Assembly (NCBI GenBank): GCA_910591455.2
Contig: OU342815.1
Span: forward strand, 21,861,019 to 21,925,018
Origin: Pholis gunnellus
Taxonomy: Eukaryota; Chordata; Actinopteri; Perciformes; Pholidae
Length of the DNA: 64,000 bases
Reading direction: 5' to 3'
Made by a program: the position numbers and the translations under genes. Shown here piece after piece: positions 1 to 10,402 of the stretch. Numbering within the stretch: the stretch's first letter is position 1; every line of letters begins with the position of its first letter. A model generated the notes under the pieces. It was not told where the DNA came from, made no database searches, and saw only the letters and a program-made list of their open reading frames with translations.

Positions 1-402
1 TCCTAAATCCAAGTCCATCTCTGAACTCACTTCATGAGCCCAGACTACCCTCTCTGTGGTATTTCATGCAGGAGGATAAAAGGACTAAAAAAAGGCATCT
101 TTATGTTAGTGTCGTTAATGTCACACAAGGTGGAAAAAACCCAGTTATGACCGATGTTAAATGCTGAGGACACGCCTCTTTGCTTTCTAGTTTCATTCAG
201 TATTGATTTGATATTTTTTAGGTTATAATATTACAGATTTATACTTTCCTTTGGAGCTGATTACTTTATCAATATTACATAATGCTCATGCTTGAGCTGC
301 AGATGTTTGATCAGTTGAAGCATTGAATAAAAAGACAAGTGTGTGTCTCTCTATACTCCAGTCAGTTAACTATTAATGACCTGATTCACCAGTGGCTGGC
401 GC

Positions 403-443
<41 letters not shown>

Positions 444-1338
444 TCACTGAAGGGGGCAGCATGACTGAGGCACTGACCTCCCCCCCCACACACACACACA
501 CACACACATTAAGAGGATTGTTGTGTGACGATTATTTAACCTAAATCTCTCCCCGTTATACACATCATGCTTCTCTACGGGATCACAGTTCACGGTGCTG
601 CCAAAGCATCGGGGCTCCCTCTCTTCTTCGTGGGGCAGCTGTAAATCCAGATGTGGCCGCTCAGCAGGCATCGGGATCACATGTGCGAATGCCAATGAAT
701 CCCATAAAAAGCGCTAAAGAGCATGTCGGCCTGGTAGCGGTTTACAGTAGTACACAGTGTACCGCGTGGCTGTGTGTTTTTTTCTTCTGTTCAGTCAAAG
801 CTCACATTCGGTCACTTGGGACGCGCATTCGACGCATAACGATGCCGGGTGTGAACCACAAGGGCATGCTGGGAAGTAATCTGCGGGTCGGGTGCTAATT
901 TTAAAGCACACAACAGGGCTTCTCTGTACGGAAGCCCAGAGGGGACTTTGTCAAAATGATAAGAGTGAATTTACACTTAGCATCATACTTTTTAAATACG
1001 TTTTCAAATGATCGTATAGACGTTCTACAACCACATCAAACTGGAAATGTTAATGTTTGGCAACTCTGTACAGTACACAATCAAATATAATTCAAATTTG
1101 ACAATTTAATGTAAATATAAATGCAATAGACTGTTCGCTTATTGAATTTGACTATATCATTTGCATTTCTATTCAAATTCTGAAATTACATTTTCACACA
1201 TATCCTTTGAATAAAGTCCTCTATTGGCTTCCATATGTATATTCTTATATATATATATAATCTATACTAAGTATTTCTCTCTCTTCGTGAACCCATGTCC
1301 GTCCTCACAGAGCGAAGCTGTGTTTGTGTGTGTTCTAC
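1..1338 (-). other. kalrn intron 18 (5' part, incomplete)
   Basis: Non-coding sequence after exon 18. It contains an (AG)n tract at about 406-439, short (CA)n at 487-508 and a short (AT)n near 1248-1260. I searched the minus strand for the expected exon 19 (IELICEKDIDL-like) and did not see it, so it lies beyond the window. Confidence 0.7.
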
Positions 1339-1585
1339 CTGAAGCCTGGACCTCCATGATGTACTGGTGCAGGTCTTGGCCCTGCTGCATCACTTCGTAG
1401 GTCATGTTGTTCATGGCCGCCTTCCTCTCAGCGTGACGCTTCAGCCGCTGCTCCGCCAGGCCGATGTCCTCCGCGCCGCCGGAGGAGGCTCCTCCGCTGC
1501 CGCTGCCGCTGCCGCTGCCCGAGCGGCCGACGTCGCTCAGCTGACGAGACAGATCCTCGTTCCAGGCGTCCAACTCCGCTGTGAC
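1339..1585 (-). CDS. kalrn: kalirin coding exon 18 (spectrin repeat 6, with Gly/Ser insertion)
   Basis: 247 bp, phase 0 in and phase 1 out, residues 768-850, the last exon in the window. It encodes VTAELDAWNEDLSRQLSDVG, a Gly/Ser stretch, then AEDIGLAEQRLKRHAERKAA and MNNMTYEVMQQGQDLHQYIM, ending EVQASG. Mammalian kalirin has only DFNTEDLTLAEQRL at the Gly/Ser site, so this copy has ~17 extra residues between helix A and helix B of repeat 6. The surrounding helices are intact and the frame is open, so the gene looks functional. Acceptor cctgcag/GTC and donor TTCAG/gtagaa. The next exon (expected IELICE...) lies outside the window. Confidence 0.96.
1475..1522 (-). repeat. in-frame GGCAGC hexanucleotide expansion in exon 18
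   Basis: Sixteen codons rich in Gly and Ser. The coding strand contains four GGCAGC units, each Gly-Ser, followed by GGA GGA GCC TCC TCC GGC GGC. The tract is GC-rich compared with its surroundings. It lies where helix A of spectrin repeat 6 turns to helix B, a position likely to tolerate a flexible loop. Confidence 0.9.
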
Positions 1586-2524
1586 CTGCAGGAACGGAAG
1601 ACATGTAGGGATTAGAAGAAGAGTTGGCACAACAAGCCTAAAACCAGAGGGGCCATTCTATCTCATTATAGTGTCTATCAACATCGGCTTTAATTAGCTC
1701 TTATCAGAGGCTGCTGGAGCGATTGGACATGTTGAATCAGCACCGTTGCTCAGCTTAGCAAATGTGCACGTTTTCTACCTCTGGTCTTTTTGTTGATCAG
1801 AAACAAAAGACCACAGACAAACCGAGAGAAAAGTGAACTTTGCAGAGCCAGGTGCAACTTTTTAAAAGACATCTCTTCAGGATGTATTGTGAGCATATCA
1901 CAAGACTTTTTAAACAGTCTCTTAATATTTATTAATTGGGGTCCTAACCCCAAAGAATTAAGGGCTATGAATAATAGCTGGAAATGATGGTCGTGTGAAA
2001 AATGCCATCTCTTCCTGGACCGTAGCTCTGATTGCTACCAGATGTTCCGTGTATCAATATTGGCCTTACCTTATTACGTTACGTTATCGACTTATATCTT
2101 AGACAATATCTTAGGATATTGACTAATCATTTTTAAAAGGGCGTCAGTGTGCTGTGGCTCATCACAAAAGTAGACCAAAGTCACCCAAAGTGACCCTTGG
2201 GCCAATCATCACAAAAGTTGCAGAACATGTCTGCAAGAGTGCCGGAAATATTCCCCGAACGTTCAATAAAATCGACCTTTCAAAGTCATTGACACGATGC
2301 TACGTACTTAAAAGATGTGAAGCAATGTGAGGCAACAAAAAGTTTGATCAGTCTGCTTTTTCTCTGCGACACTTCTTCGAGGTCAGCCTGGTGTGTCGGG
2401 GGCCCTGAGACGGAGACCAACGGGGGGCCTAGAGCAGAGCCCTGCTGTACGCCACAGCAGCTCCCAAGTGCCCGCGTGAGTCCACTTTGATATATCGAGC
2501 CAACACACGCTCGCGCCCTCTTAC
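1586..2524 (-). other. kalrn intron 17
   Basis: 939 bp between exons 17 and 18. No coding potential or recognisable repeat; small open frames on both strands near 1750-1990 have no protein-like features. Confidence 0.8.
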
Positions 2525-2699
2525 CTCTATAGTGTACTGCTCAAATATGCGTAGCTGGAGGAAGATGTCCAGCTTGATTTTGCGTTCGTGGAACAGTTCC
2601 TCCATCTGGCCCTGGGCCTCGTCCAGCTGCTGCAGCACCCCCTGGATGTGTGCGATGGAACTGCAGTGAGGCGTCTTATTGGTCGACATGGCTGCATCT
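2525..2699 (-). CDS. kalrn: kalirin coding exon 17 (spectrin repeats 5/6)
   Basis: 175 bp, phase 2 in and phase 0 out, residues 709-767. It encodes DAAMSTNKTPHCSSIAHIQG, then VLQQLDEAQGQMEELFHERK, IKLDIFLQLRIFEQYTIE. HERKIKLDIFLQLRIFEQYT is the kalirin sequence; TRIO diverges to RIFERDAID. Mammals have an alternative insert just before this exon (SAPPSLGEPSEAR in one kalirin form); no equivalent was found. Acceptor gtccacag/AGA and donor ATAGAG/gtaaga. Confidence 0.96.
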
Positions 2700-3236
2700 C
2701 TGTGGACAGAGAGACAGAGAGGAGACTTTAGGGTCCTCTTACAAGATGCTTTCAGGAGAAAAGGAACTCCTACTTCAACAAGGTAAGCACATGTGCTGTA
2801 TGTTTCTGAAATAATCTCAATGATTACATATTCGCATGAAAATTAAACGGCAAATCTGTACATTTGTTCATGAAATAAAGCTAAAGCATCCTAGTCAATC
2901 AGCATTCACACTACAGCTAGTAGAGTAACAAGTACTTTCCCTCACATCTAGCACAAACACCAATACGAGTAAGAGGAACAGAGAGGCAGACACAGAAGAA
3001 AAAAGTACATAAATCATAAATCATAAACAGTATTTGTGCCAATATGGTAATTATTATCCGTCTTCCCTGAGTGGCTAAATGAAATTGACTTTTTAATGAC
3101 ATTTTAAGTATGAATATTATTACCTGAGCTGCTGCGTTAATCCATCTTCCTCTTTAATAACTTTATGAATATTAATGTCATTACCTGGGCCTCTCAAAAA
3201 CACCATCAGGAATAACGATGGGAATTGAATTATTAC
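2700..3236 (-). other. kalrn intron 16 with duplicated exon-16 end
   Basis: 537 bp, phase 2. Its first ~120 nt (coding sense) contain a degraded duplicate of the exon 16 3' end, reported separately. The rest shows nothing recognisable. Confidence 0.85.
3121..3168 (-). pseudogene. degraded partial duplicate of exon 16 3' end with donor
   Basis: Read on the minus strand this ~48 bp segment matches the last ~45 bp of exon 16 plus its donor at roughly 80% identity by eye. It translates in the same frame to VIKEEDGLTQQL(R), against VIKEGEELMQQL(R) in exon 16, and ends in the same CTCAG/gtaata junction. A third, weaker donor-like CCCAG/gtaatg lies between them at 3181-3189. Splicing from it after an upstream acceptor-like CCCAG would enter TAA, so it is more likely a relic than an exon. 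Confidence 0.65.
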
Positions 3237-3406
3237 CTGAGCTGCTGCATCAACTCCTCTCCCTCTTTAATCACGTTGAGCGTTGCCTCCAGCGTGGCCG
3301 TCTGCTGCTGCTGGAACTGCTGGATCAGGGTCTGAACCGAATCCACCGAGTCGCAGCACACTTCATCCAACAGCTGCTTCTGCAGCTCCTCCATCCACGA
3401 CCACAG
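3237..3406 (-). CDS. kalrn: kalirin coding exon 16 (spectrin repeat 5)
   Basis: 170 bp, phase 0 in and phase 2 out, residues 653-709. It encodes LWSWMEELQKQLLDEVCCDS, then VDSVQTLIQQFQQQQTATLE, ATLNVIKEGEELMQQL and AG of the next Arg. LWSWMEELQK carries the helix-A tryptophan of repeat 5; QQFQQQQTATLEATLNVIKE follows kalirin. The acceptor (gtgtgtccag/CTG) is made by the end of a large minisatellite. The donor is CTCAG/gtaata, and a diverged copy of this exon end with the same donor lies ~110 bp downstream in the intron. Confidence 0.96.
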
Positions 3407-3410
3407 CTGG

Positions 3411-3995
3411 ACACACAGACGGGTGAACAGACACACAGACAGACACACAGACGGGCCAACAGACACACAGACGGGTCAACAGACACACAGACGGGTCAAC
3501 AGACACACAGACGGGTGAACAGACACACAGACGGGCCAACAGACACACAGACGGGTGAAAAGACACACAGACGGGAGAACAGACACACAAACAGACACAC
3601 AGACGGGTCAACAGACACACAGACGGGCCAACAGACACACAGACAGACACACAGACGGGTCAACAGACACACAGACGGGCCAACAGACACACAAACAGAC
3701 ACACAGAGGCGCAAACAGACACACAGACGGGTGAACAGACACACAGACGGGCCAACAGACACACAGACGGGCCAACAGACACACAGACGGGCCAACAGAC
3801 ACACAGACAGACACACAGACGGGTCAACAGACACACAGACGGGCCAACAGACACACAAACAGACACACAGAGGCGCAAACAGAGACACAGACGGGTGAAC
3901 AGACACACAGACGGGCCAACAGACACACAGACGGGTGAACAGACACACAGACGGGCCAACAGACACACAAACAGACAGACAGACGGGCGAACAGA
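3411..3995. repeat. ~20 bp minisatellite abutting the exon 16 acceptor
   Basis: About 29 imperfect copies of a 20 bp unit, agacacacagacgggccaac on the plus strand, with variants gggtcaac and gggtgaac and occasional 12 bp short units. On the coding strand each unit is pyrimidine/GT-rich and lacks AG. The last unit forms the pyrimidine tract and is immediately followed by the acceptor AG. Open frames through it (repeating HTDG or VCVS-type residues) are by-products of the repeat. Confidence 0.95.
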
Positions 3996-4245
3996 CACAC
4001 GCAGGTTAGTTTAAGTGTGATAAAACCATTTGCACAGATCTGAAAATACTGGATACCGAAAACAACACTAAGAAATAAACATGACACACTACGGTGCCAC
4101 TAATTGTAGCAGAGGAAGCGTTTTGTCCTACTGGGACTCAAAACTTGCAATTATCACATACCAGAGTCTCGGTGGTTAATGACGGATTAATAATTAAATT
4201 AGATAGAACTCTCAGGCAGCAGCAGCAGGATGTCTGAGAATGTGT

Positions 4246-4248
<3 letters not shown>

Positions 4249-4276
<28 letters not shown>
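4249..4276. repeat. (TG)n microsatellite beside exon 15 donor
   Basis: About 14 TG units on the plus strand, (CA)n on the coding strand, starting 6-7 nt inside intron 15. Confidence 0.95.
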
Positions 4277-4282
4277 GCCCAC

Positions 4283-4474
4283 CTCCTTGGTGTGTGTGTG
4301 GAAGGAGACAGACATGTCGAGCAGCAGCTTCCTGTGCTCGACTCGGCGGACGAAGTCCTGGATTCGGACTTCCAGGTGCCGGGCCGCCTTGTAGATTTCC
4401 TCGGGGTCGCACTCTCCCGTCTGAGCCAGCTGCTCCGCGGCCTCCAGCAGCTTGTCTGCATTAGTGTACGTGTT
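4283..4474 (-). CDS. kalrn: kalirin coding exon 15 (spectrin repeat 4)
   Basis: 192 bp, 64 codons, phase 0 both sides, residues 589-652. It encodes NTYTNADKLLEAAEQLAQTG, then ECDPEEIYKAARHLEVRIQD, FVRRVEHRKLLLDMSVSFHT and HTKE. The segment IYKAARHLEVRIQDFVRRVE is the kalirin form. SFHTHTKE leads into repeat 5. Acceptor cctcag/AAC and donor AAGGAG/gtgggc. A (CA)n tract on the coding strand starts 6-7 nt inside the intron. Confidence 0.97.
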
Positions 4475-4737
4475 CTGAGGAGGGGGAAGGAGGGACCTTC
4501 ATCACCACCATCATCATCATCATCATGATCAATATGAGCTCATACCATGGCCATGGACAATACAGTTCTTCAGTTTAAAGACACAATACATTTTTCATCA
4601 TCACCAGTATGAGCTTAATCATCATCACTGTCATATTTATACATATTTACCATAAACATTATCACTAATAGCTCGTCACTAGTATCATTTAATTTGCAAC
4701 AAGCAGTATGACTTTTATTCTTTTATTCATCATTGAG

Positions 4738-5000
4738 AGGCAATTGTGTCCAAAAAGTGTGTTGTTGTAATACTCATTCTGGCCACTAGAGGCTGAAATG
4801 CGCCATCATCCCATGGTCTAAATGGAGTAAAATTATTCATATTTTCTGTTTTAATTTACATTTTACTTTTTTTCAACCTGTTCTTAAGTCATAAACACAG
4901 GACAGAATTATTTTAGATCAGACTTAGAAGATAGAGCGTCAGAATTTGTTTTGTTTTTTAATTTGCCTATCAGGGCTTCCGTAGCTTTTAACATCATCAT
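4738..5000 (+). repeat. interspersed repeat, family C copy
   Basis: Starts with tggccactagaggctgaaat and contains ttttagatcagac and tcagggcttcc. The same words, in similar order, occur at 8520-8965 in this intron, so the two are related copies. The autonomous source is not identified. Confidence 0.5.
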
Positions 5001-5053
5001 TCACAACAATACAATATTTTTTCCAATGATGGTTACACCGAAACACAAATGCT

Positions 5054-5054
<1 letters not shown>

Positions 5055-5131
<77 letters not shown>
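5055..5131. repeat. (CA)n microsatellite
   Basis: About 38 perfect CA units in intron 14. Confidence 0.97.
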
Positions 5132-5134
<3 letters not shown>

Positions 5135-5717
5135 TCACATTATATATTAAAATGTTAATTTCAGTTTCTGTGAATCAACAGAGCGAGGTTTCCCGTTTCT
5201 ACCTCTATCTTCACCATAAAAGGGACTAAATCCTGTCAGAGTTACAGCTCTCGGCATTCATCAGGAGGACAAAATGGATTAGTGTCGGTCTATTCTGGCA
5301 AATATGAGAGATTATCTCAGTAATATTTCACTACAGGAAATATATTATATGTGGGCGTGGTGCTAGACTGAAGAAATGTTGCGTTATGATCCCAATTATT
5401 CAAGAATATGAGTTTGGCTGAACGCTTACAGTCTGGACATTTCACATTTTAGAGGGATTAGTGAGAAGATAAAGATTATAATTTACAAGAGATTATTACT
5501 CTTCACTGCATGACTGGTTTGGTTCAGGGTGAGGATTACAGCATGAGGAGATGACGGGAAAGCAGAACCATCCCTGACACCTGAGTGTAGAGTAAGACCA
5601 AGACATGAATGAATGAATGAAATGGTGAATAAAATCATTAAGTAAATGAATATCAATGTGAAGTTATGCTTCACAAATGCAGTTTGTTTTAACTAAAGAC
5701 TCTAAATAAATTTCGTA

Positions 5718-5848
5718 TTTTCTCATAGACTTCTATACAACCAGAGGAGTCGCCCCCTGGTGGACACTAGAGAGAATGCAGGTTTTAGGACACTTACGCA
5801 TCGGCTTCACTCATCAGTACTCAGCAGTGGGTTGCTGCCTGGTTTTAG
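5718..5848 (+). mobile_element. interspersed repeat, family A fragment
   Basis: Shares catagacttctatacaacc, agaggagtcgccccctggtgg and tagagagaatgcag with copies at 54150-54660 and 57070-57480, and in inverse orientation at 50288-50455 and 51518-51912. It is a 5'-truncated copy. This sequence is familiar to me as a high-copy teleost element; its class is uncertain. Confidence 0.75.
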
Positions 5849-7051
5849 CTTTTCTGGGAAACTTATCAATGCTGTTATGCTGCCGTCTTGACCAGGACTC
5901 CCTTAAAACTGCTAATGTCAAAGCAATGCCAAGCAATGCCCTACAAAACCTTTGGCAACACAACAATAAAAACATGCAGGAGTTTTCCATAAAGTACCAA
6001 AAAAGTGACAGTCTGAGTCTAACCTCCTTATCAACCCGCCAATGTTTGAAGTGGATCAAGTGAAGCCGAGAGAAATTAAGATGTAAGGCAGTGAGAAGAA
6101 GCTGGCGAATTAAGGCTTTTAATGAGAGTAAAAGAGTTCTGTTTGATGTTTGGTTCGTTCTAATGGAGAAACAACTAATCTGATGTAGACGAGGAGCGCT
6201 AAAAATAGACTGTCAGAAATGAAAAGGACTTTAAGATGAAATATAAACTCACCCAGTTAAACACATCTTTATCAGAGAGGACGCCCATCTGCCAATAATG
6301 TCTGAGCACGTCTCTGTGTTTTGTACATGAGAGAGCATGTCAAAGTGCATTGTGGGTAATCTCTTTGCATGTATCATAAACATGCACTTAATGTATTCAT
6401 GTTACGTTTAACGCTAAGTGGAGACTTTTACCAGCAAAACACCACAAACTGCATAAATATGCTAATGAGGAGAAAAAAAAAGAAGACAGAGCGCCTGACC
6501 CAAATAATGCTGATCCAGCAGTTTATGAAGGTTAATCCTAATCCAGAGTGTAAACATCAGATTACACATATATATACTCTTCATAGGATTTACACTCAAT
6601 CCCTTATTATCACATTACTGAACCGCCACTAAACAAAAGTAGAGAATCATTTATCGTGGATTCTGATTGGACACCTGAGTTACTGTGATGTCATTTGAGA
6701 CGGCAGTGTGTGTCATAAACCACATTATGCTTTTCTCCCCCCCCCCCCCCCAACAACTAGAAAGCACTTAGACGGTGCAAATTGTTGAGAAAGCCTTTTA
6801 GGAGAAATTGAAATGAATTGGCTGAGACGAACGTTAAAAAGGTGGCGACGACGTCAGCTCCGTGAAACGGGGGGAGAAGAATGACAGAAAGAAGAGAAGA
6901 AGAATGACGAGACGAGGAGGGAAAGAAGAAGAAGATGACAGACCAGCACTGTGTGTGTGTGTGTGTGTGTGTGCTTGAGTTTATGTAACAGCACCAGAGA
7001 CAGTTATGGTTTGAAGATCCTGATCACATTTAGTCTACAAAACAATGCTCT

Positions 7052-7096
<45 letters not shown>

Positions 7097-7289
7097 CTGC
7101 CATCACGGTACGTACTTGACTTTAAAACAAATCAGAACAGACAACTGACAACTCCAATAGAGAAGATCATCACACACTTTTACTACGACCGATGCACTTC
7201 AAAGCCCCTCAAGGCTTCCATATTTCTCTGCGTGAGCTCCTGTAAGCGGGCATTACTGTCCGCTGTGGTGCATAGTGCTGAGCAGCACA

Positions 7290-7935
7290 TGTTGCATCGT
7301 TTAAAGGGGTAGTTATGATGTTTTTAAGTGTGGTTGTGTATTAATACCTGCAGTAGATGGAGTTTGGAGAAACAAACAGGAGCACGGGAGCAAAGTAATG
7401 TACTGCTGCGGACGTATTGTAGACGCATAAAAGAATCAATATCAGTTTAAGTGTGCATTATATTTAGAATATGTTGTTGCAGTCAGGCAGACCTTTTAAA
7501 ACTGCAGCAGTGTTATCCATATACATGTAGGATGTCTTCAAAGACACAAGACTCCATTAAAAAAAACTGTGATTTTTACCTCGCAGAACACGGGAGTTGC
7601 TGAACTCGATCCGTGAGTTTGTTTTTTGGTTACTGTGTGACTTTTGGTGAATCAGAACTGACACCAAAGTCCAGTTCCAGGTCCAGCGTTTCTTACACGG
7701 TAAGACCGTAGCACTGGAGTGACATTCAGGAATGGATAGCTTCAGTCAGTAAGGACTGTCTGATGCTAAGATAAAGCATTGAAAATATTCTAAATATAGC
7801 TTTCCATTCAACAGAAATGTATATTTTTCCAGGTGGCCCACAGCAGTACATAACTCCTTCTACTCTGTGTAGTACACTGACTATGTATAAGTACCTCAAA
7901 CAGCCCAACTTCAAATGATCCTAACGATCCCTTTA
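7290..7935 (+). mobile_element. interspersed repeat, family E (near complete)
   Basis: A ~640 bp block with no coding capacity. Its end sequences (tttaaaggggt at the left, ccctttaagg at the right) look like short inverted termini. It has internal words repeated elsewhere: gtccagcgtttcttaca recurs at 8188-8204 and acaagactccattgaaaa at 33722-33739. It resembles a non-autonomous DNA element common in fish (from memory). Confidence 0.6.
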
Positions 7936-8169
7936 AGGGCTCAACTTGAGGGCTCTGCAATAACACTGCCTGTCTGTTCAGTATTAGATAGAAAACAGGT
8001 CACTGGTGTTTGTTCTATATTATCTACTTTTCTTTTACTTTCGCAAACGTTCGAACCATTTCTATTGCGGCACTGACGTTAAACACAAGCCACATTTCTA
8101 CTCACATTTAGTTTTTTTTAAATCTCTACTGAGAGCTTCCACATGTTTCTTTGTTTTGTTTTCATCTTT

Positions 8170-8265
8170 ATGAGCACAACTCCAGGTCCAGCGTTTCTTA
8201 CATGATAGACCGTAACACTGGAATGAAACTCAGGAATGGATAACATCTTCCGCAGATCCTTCAGG
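8170..8265 (+). repeat. partial family E copy
   Basis: Matches about 7670-7740: caggtccagcgtttcttaca, agaccgta, cactgga and caggaatggata in the same order. It lies ~510 bp downstream of the fuller copy. Confidence 0.7.
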
Positions 8266-8544
8266 AAAGCCTCGTGACCATACATGGTTGCGTATAGAGG
8301 CCTGTTTTCGTGCTTCCCGCCGCCACCCGGCACGGTGGTTTTTTGAAAAATTTGGGATTAATCAGGGAAGATCATTTACAGATGTTTGCAAGGCAAGCGA
8401 ATAAACATTTGATCAAAACAAACTACTAACTTCAAAATTATCACGATAGGAGTGGACCTTTTCTGTTTTATGTTGATACTGTAAATCTGAGACAGACGTG
8501 ATTCAAGAACAGCAGAAATAAAAGTGTTCGTCAGGATAATCCTA

Positions 8545-8770
8545 ATTTATCCACGAGAGGCTGAAGTGCACCGCAACACTAAATGTTCTAAATTGGACCG
8601 AACTCATTCATGTTTTGTTCTAGGTGATTTATATTTTATATAACTTGCTAACACACTATATATATATATATATATTGTACTTAGAGTACACATAGAATTG
8701 AAAACTCGCCTGGAAGAAAACATGACATTTCGGGATAGTGGTGCACTTCAGCCTCTTGTGGTTGAAATGA
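8545..8770. repeat. inverted repeat within a family C copy
   Basis: The arm ccacgagaggctgaagtgca at 8551-8570 is matched in inverse by tgcacttcagcctcttgtgg at 8742-8761, ~170 bp apart. An (AT)n run sits between the arms. Confidence 0.75.
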
Positions 8771-9299
8771 GTATTACAACAACAAACACACAAAAAAGAA
8801 CATTTTCAGCTGCAACAAATTCTATTTCGCCTGATTTCCCCGTGAAAACAAGTAAGTTAGATAAATATTATGCAGGCGAAACCTTTTTTTCACCTTTAGA
8901 AAACTATTTAGATCAGACGACCAGATTCTTTTTTCCCCCTCTCAGGGCTTCCATACTCCTGATTTAAGACAGTGACAAAAATCATAATTTTGGGATAGAC
9001 TGCATCTTTTGGACAAGTTTGCATTCAGAATTTCAAATGCAACAATGAAAGCACGACACAGTAAGAAGTGCAACAGTCAAAGTGTTGCTCTTTGGTGTCA
9101 GCTCATATCTAACGGTAACCATATTTCTTGCATCGCGAAGACGTAAAACAAAGTAAAGCAGCGCTCAAAAAGACAGAAGACACCGTTGATTTATGTTAAA
9201 AAGTATTGATTGATGTGGCGTGTGTCTCTCATTGGGGGAAGTGAAAGTCTTCATCACGGTTCTTGGATGGAAACCCAACGTGGACGGACCGAGACTCAC

Positions 9300-9422
9300 C
9301 TGAGCTACGTCTTCAAAGTCGTCGTGTCTTTTCTGCAGGGCTCGGGCTCTGTGAAGGGACTTCCCGACTCCGGTGTGTTTGCTGAGGAAAGCCTCGCCGT
9401 GGTTTTCTATCCAGTCCATCAC
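9300..9422 (-). CDS. kalrn: kalirin coding exon 14 (spectrin repeat 4)
   Basis: 123 bp, 41 codons, phase 0 both sides, residues 548-588. It encodes VMDWIENHGEAFLSKHTGVG, then KSLHRARALQKRHDDFEDVA and Q. DWIENHGEAFLSKHTGVGKS is identical in kalirin and TRIO. KRHDDFE is the kalirin form. Acceptor tcctccag/GTG and donor GCTCAG/gtgagt. Confidence 0.97.
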
Positions 9423-9839
9423 CTGGAGGAGAAGAGAAGATCACCTTCACATCATCTCCTAACACACACTTGCTTCACCCTTTTTTTCTTCTTGACAGTG
9501 AGCGCACAGATCAGCAGTACAAACTGGTCTCAGACCTCATGAATTAAGAATGGAACGGATGAAACCTTCATGATCTGCGTGGGAAATGTAGGTCACTGCA
9601 GCTGTTAAGAGCTGGATGCTGAATATTCTGCCATTAGACTATTGAAAACATCAACATTGAAGTACTTGGCAGACGACTCCATCCCTTGCTTTGTTGTATA
9701 TTTGCTGGTACTTCTTTTGGTCATTATATACTGTCATCTTAAACAAATTGTATTATGAGCTCTTAGCTCTGTGACTGTGGATGACACAATGCTTTGTTTT
9801 GTAGGGATTTCTGGCTCAAATAGTCCTTTAAAGGACAAC

Positions 9840-10140
9840 TATGATGCAGGTTGGACTGAAGCCCTCTACTGGACTCTACAAGCAGAGCCGGGCCAATCAG
9901 GACGTGCCTACCTGAAAACATGCAGACCCTACAGCATATAAAGGCAGCACATCCTCCTCAGCGGTGTGGGAGCGACAGGGACCCTTTGGTAGAGGGCTCC
10001 GCGTGTGCTTAAAAGAACTAGGGTTACAATATCGTAACCATCATACACAGGCTCCGCCCTCACTGAACTCACTGAACTCAATGAACGAACGCCCTGTGGT
10101 GACATGACATCGACCCAACCACACCGATCCCGTCAGTCAG
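9840..10140 (+). repeat. possible interspersed repeat with internal palindrome
   Basis: Low-confidence repeat: contains ggcagcacatcctcctcagc and, at 10022-10039, a perfect 6 bp inverted pair ggttac...gtaacc. These words are familiar from repetitive fish DNA but no second copy is in the window. Confidence 0.35.
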
Positions 10141-10209
10141 TCTCCGCACTCCATCTACTCTTTATAAGCTAGGAAGTATTTATTTATTTATTTGTCATCT
10201 GTAGTGTAC

Positions 10210-10402
10210 TTTCCAAATAAAAATTACATGAAAAAAGCAACGATATGATCATCTTATAAAATGCAATTTGTTAAAGAATAAACCAGTCGCTGGTCTCATG
10301 TCTATGTACTTTTACATGAATGACTTTTACTTGTAATTGACTACTTCTATATTGTGGTATCGGTACTTTAACTTGATCTAAAGCACTTCTCCCACCACTG
10401 AC
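10210..10402 (+). mobile_element. fragment of teleost non-autonomous DNA element (family F)
   Basis: Matches the 3' part of a widespread fish repeat whose end reads acttttacttgtaa ... ttgtggtat ... ccaccactg. A fuller copy is at 41350-42290. I recall the family as hAT-like, but that is not verified. Confidence 0.65.

Larger units (their letters stand above)
3407..4282 (-). other. kalrn intron 15, mostly minisatellite
   Basis: 876 bp. In coding sense it starts gtgggc, enters a (CA)n tract within 7 nt, has ~200 bp of plain sequence, and then the minisatellite runs up to the exon 16 acceptor. Confidence 0.85.
4475..9299 (-). other. kalrn intron 14
   Basis: 4.8 kb. It holds several interspersed repeats listed separately, (CA)n at 5055-5131 and 7055-7096, (TG)n at 6951-6973, a 15 bp C run at about 6737-6751 and a short (AT)n at 8658-8674. 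I saw no coding exon. Confidence 0.8.

Noticed and set aside
2700..3236. Alternative kalirin insert between exons 16 and 17
   Set aside because: No frame resembling SAPPSLGEPSEAR was found; extension of exon 16 meets TAA immediately.
3218..3898. Long plus-strand open frame through exon 16 and the minisatellite
   Set aside because: It is the antisense of a conserved kalirin exon continued through a 20 bp repeat; the repetitive HTDG-type peptide has no independent support.
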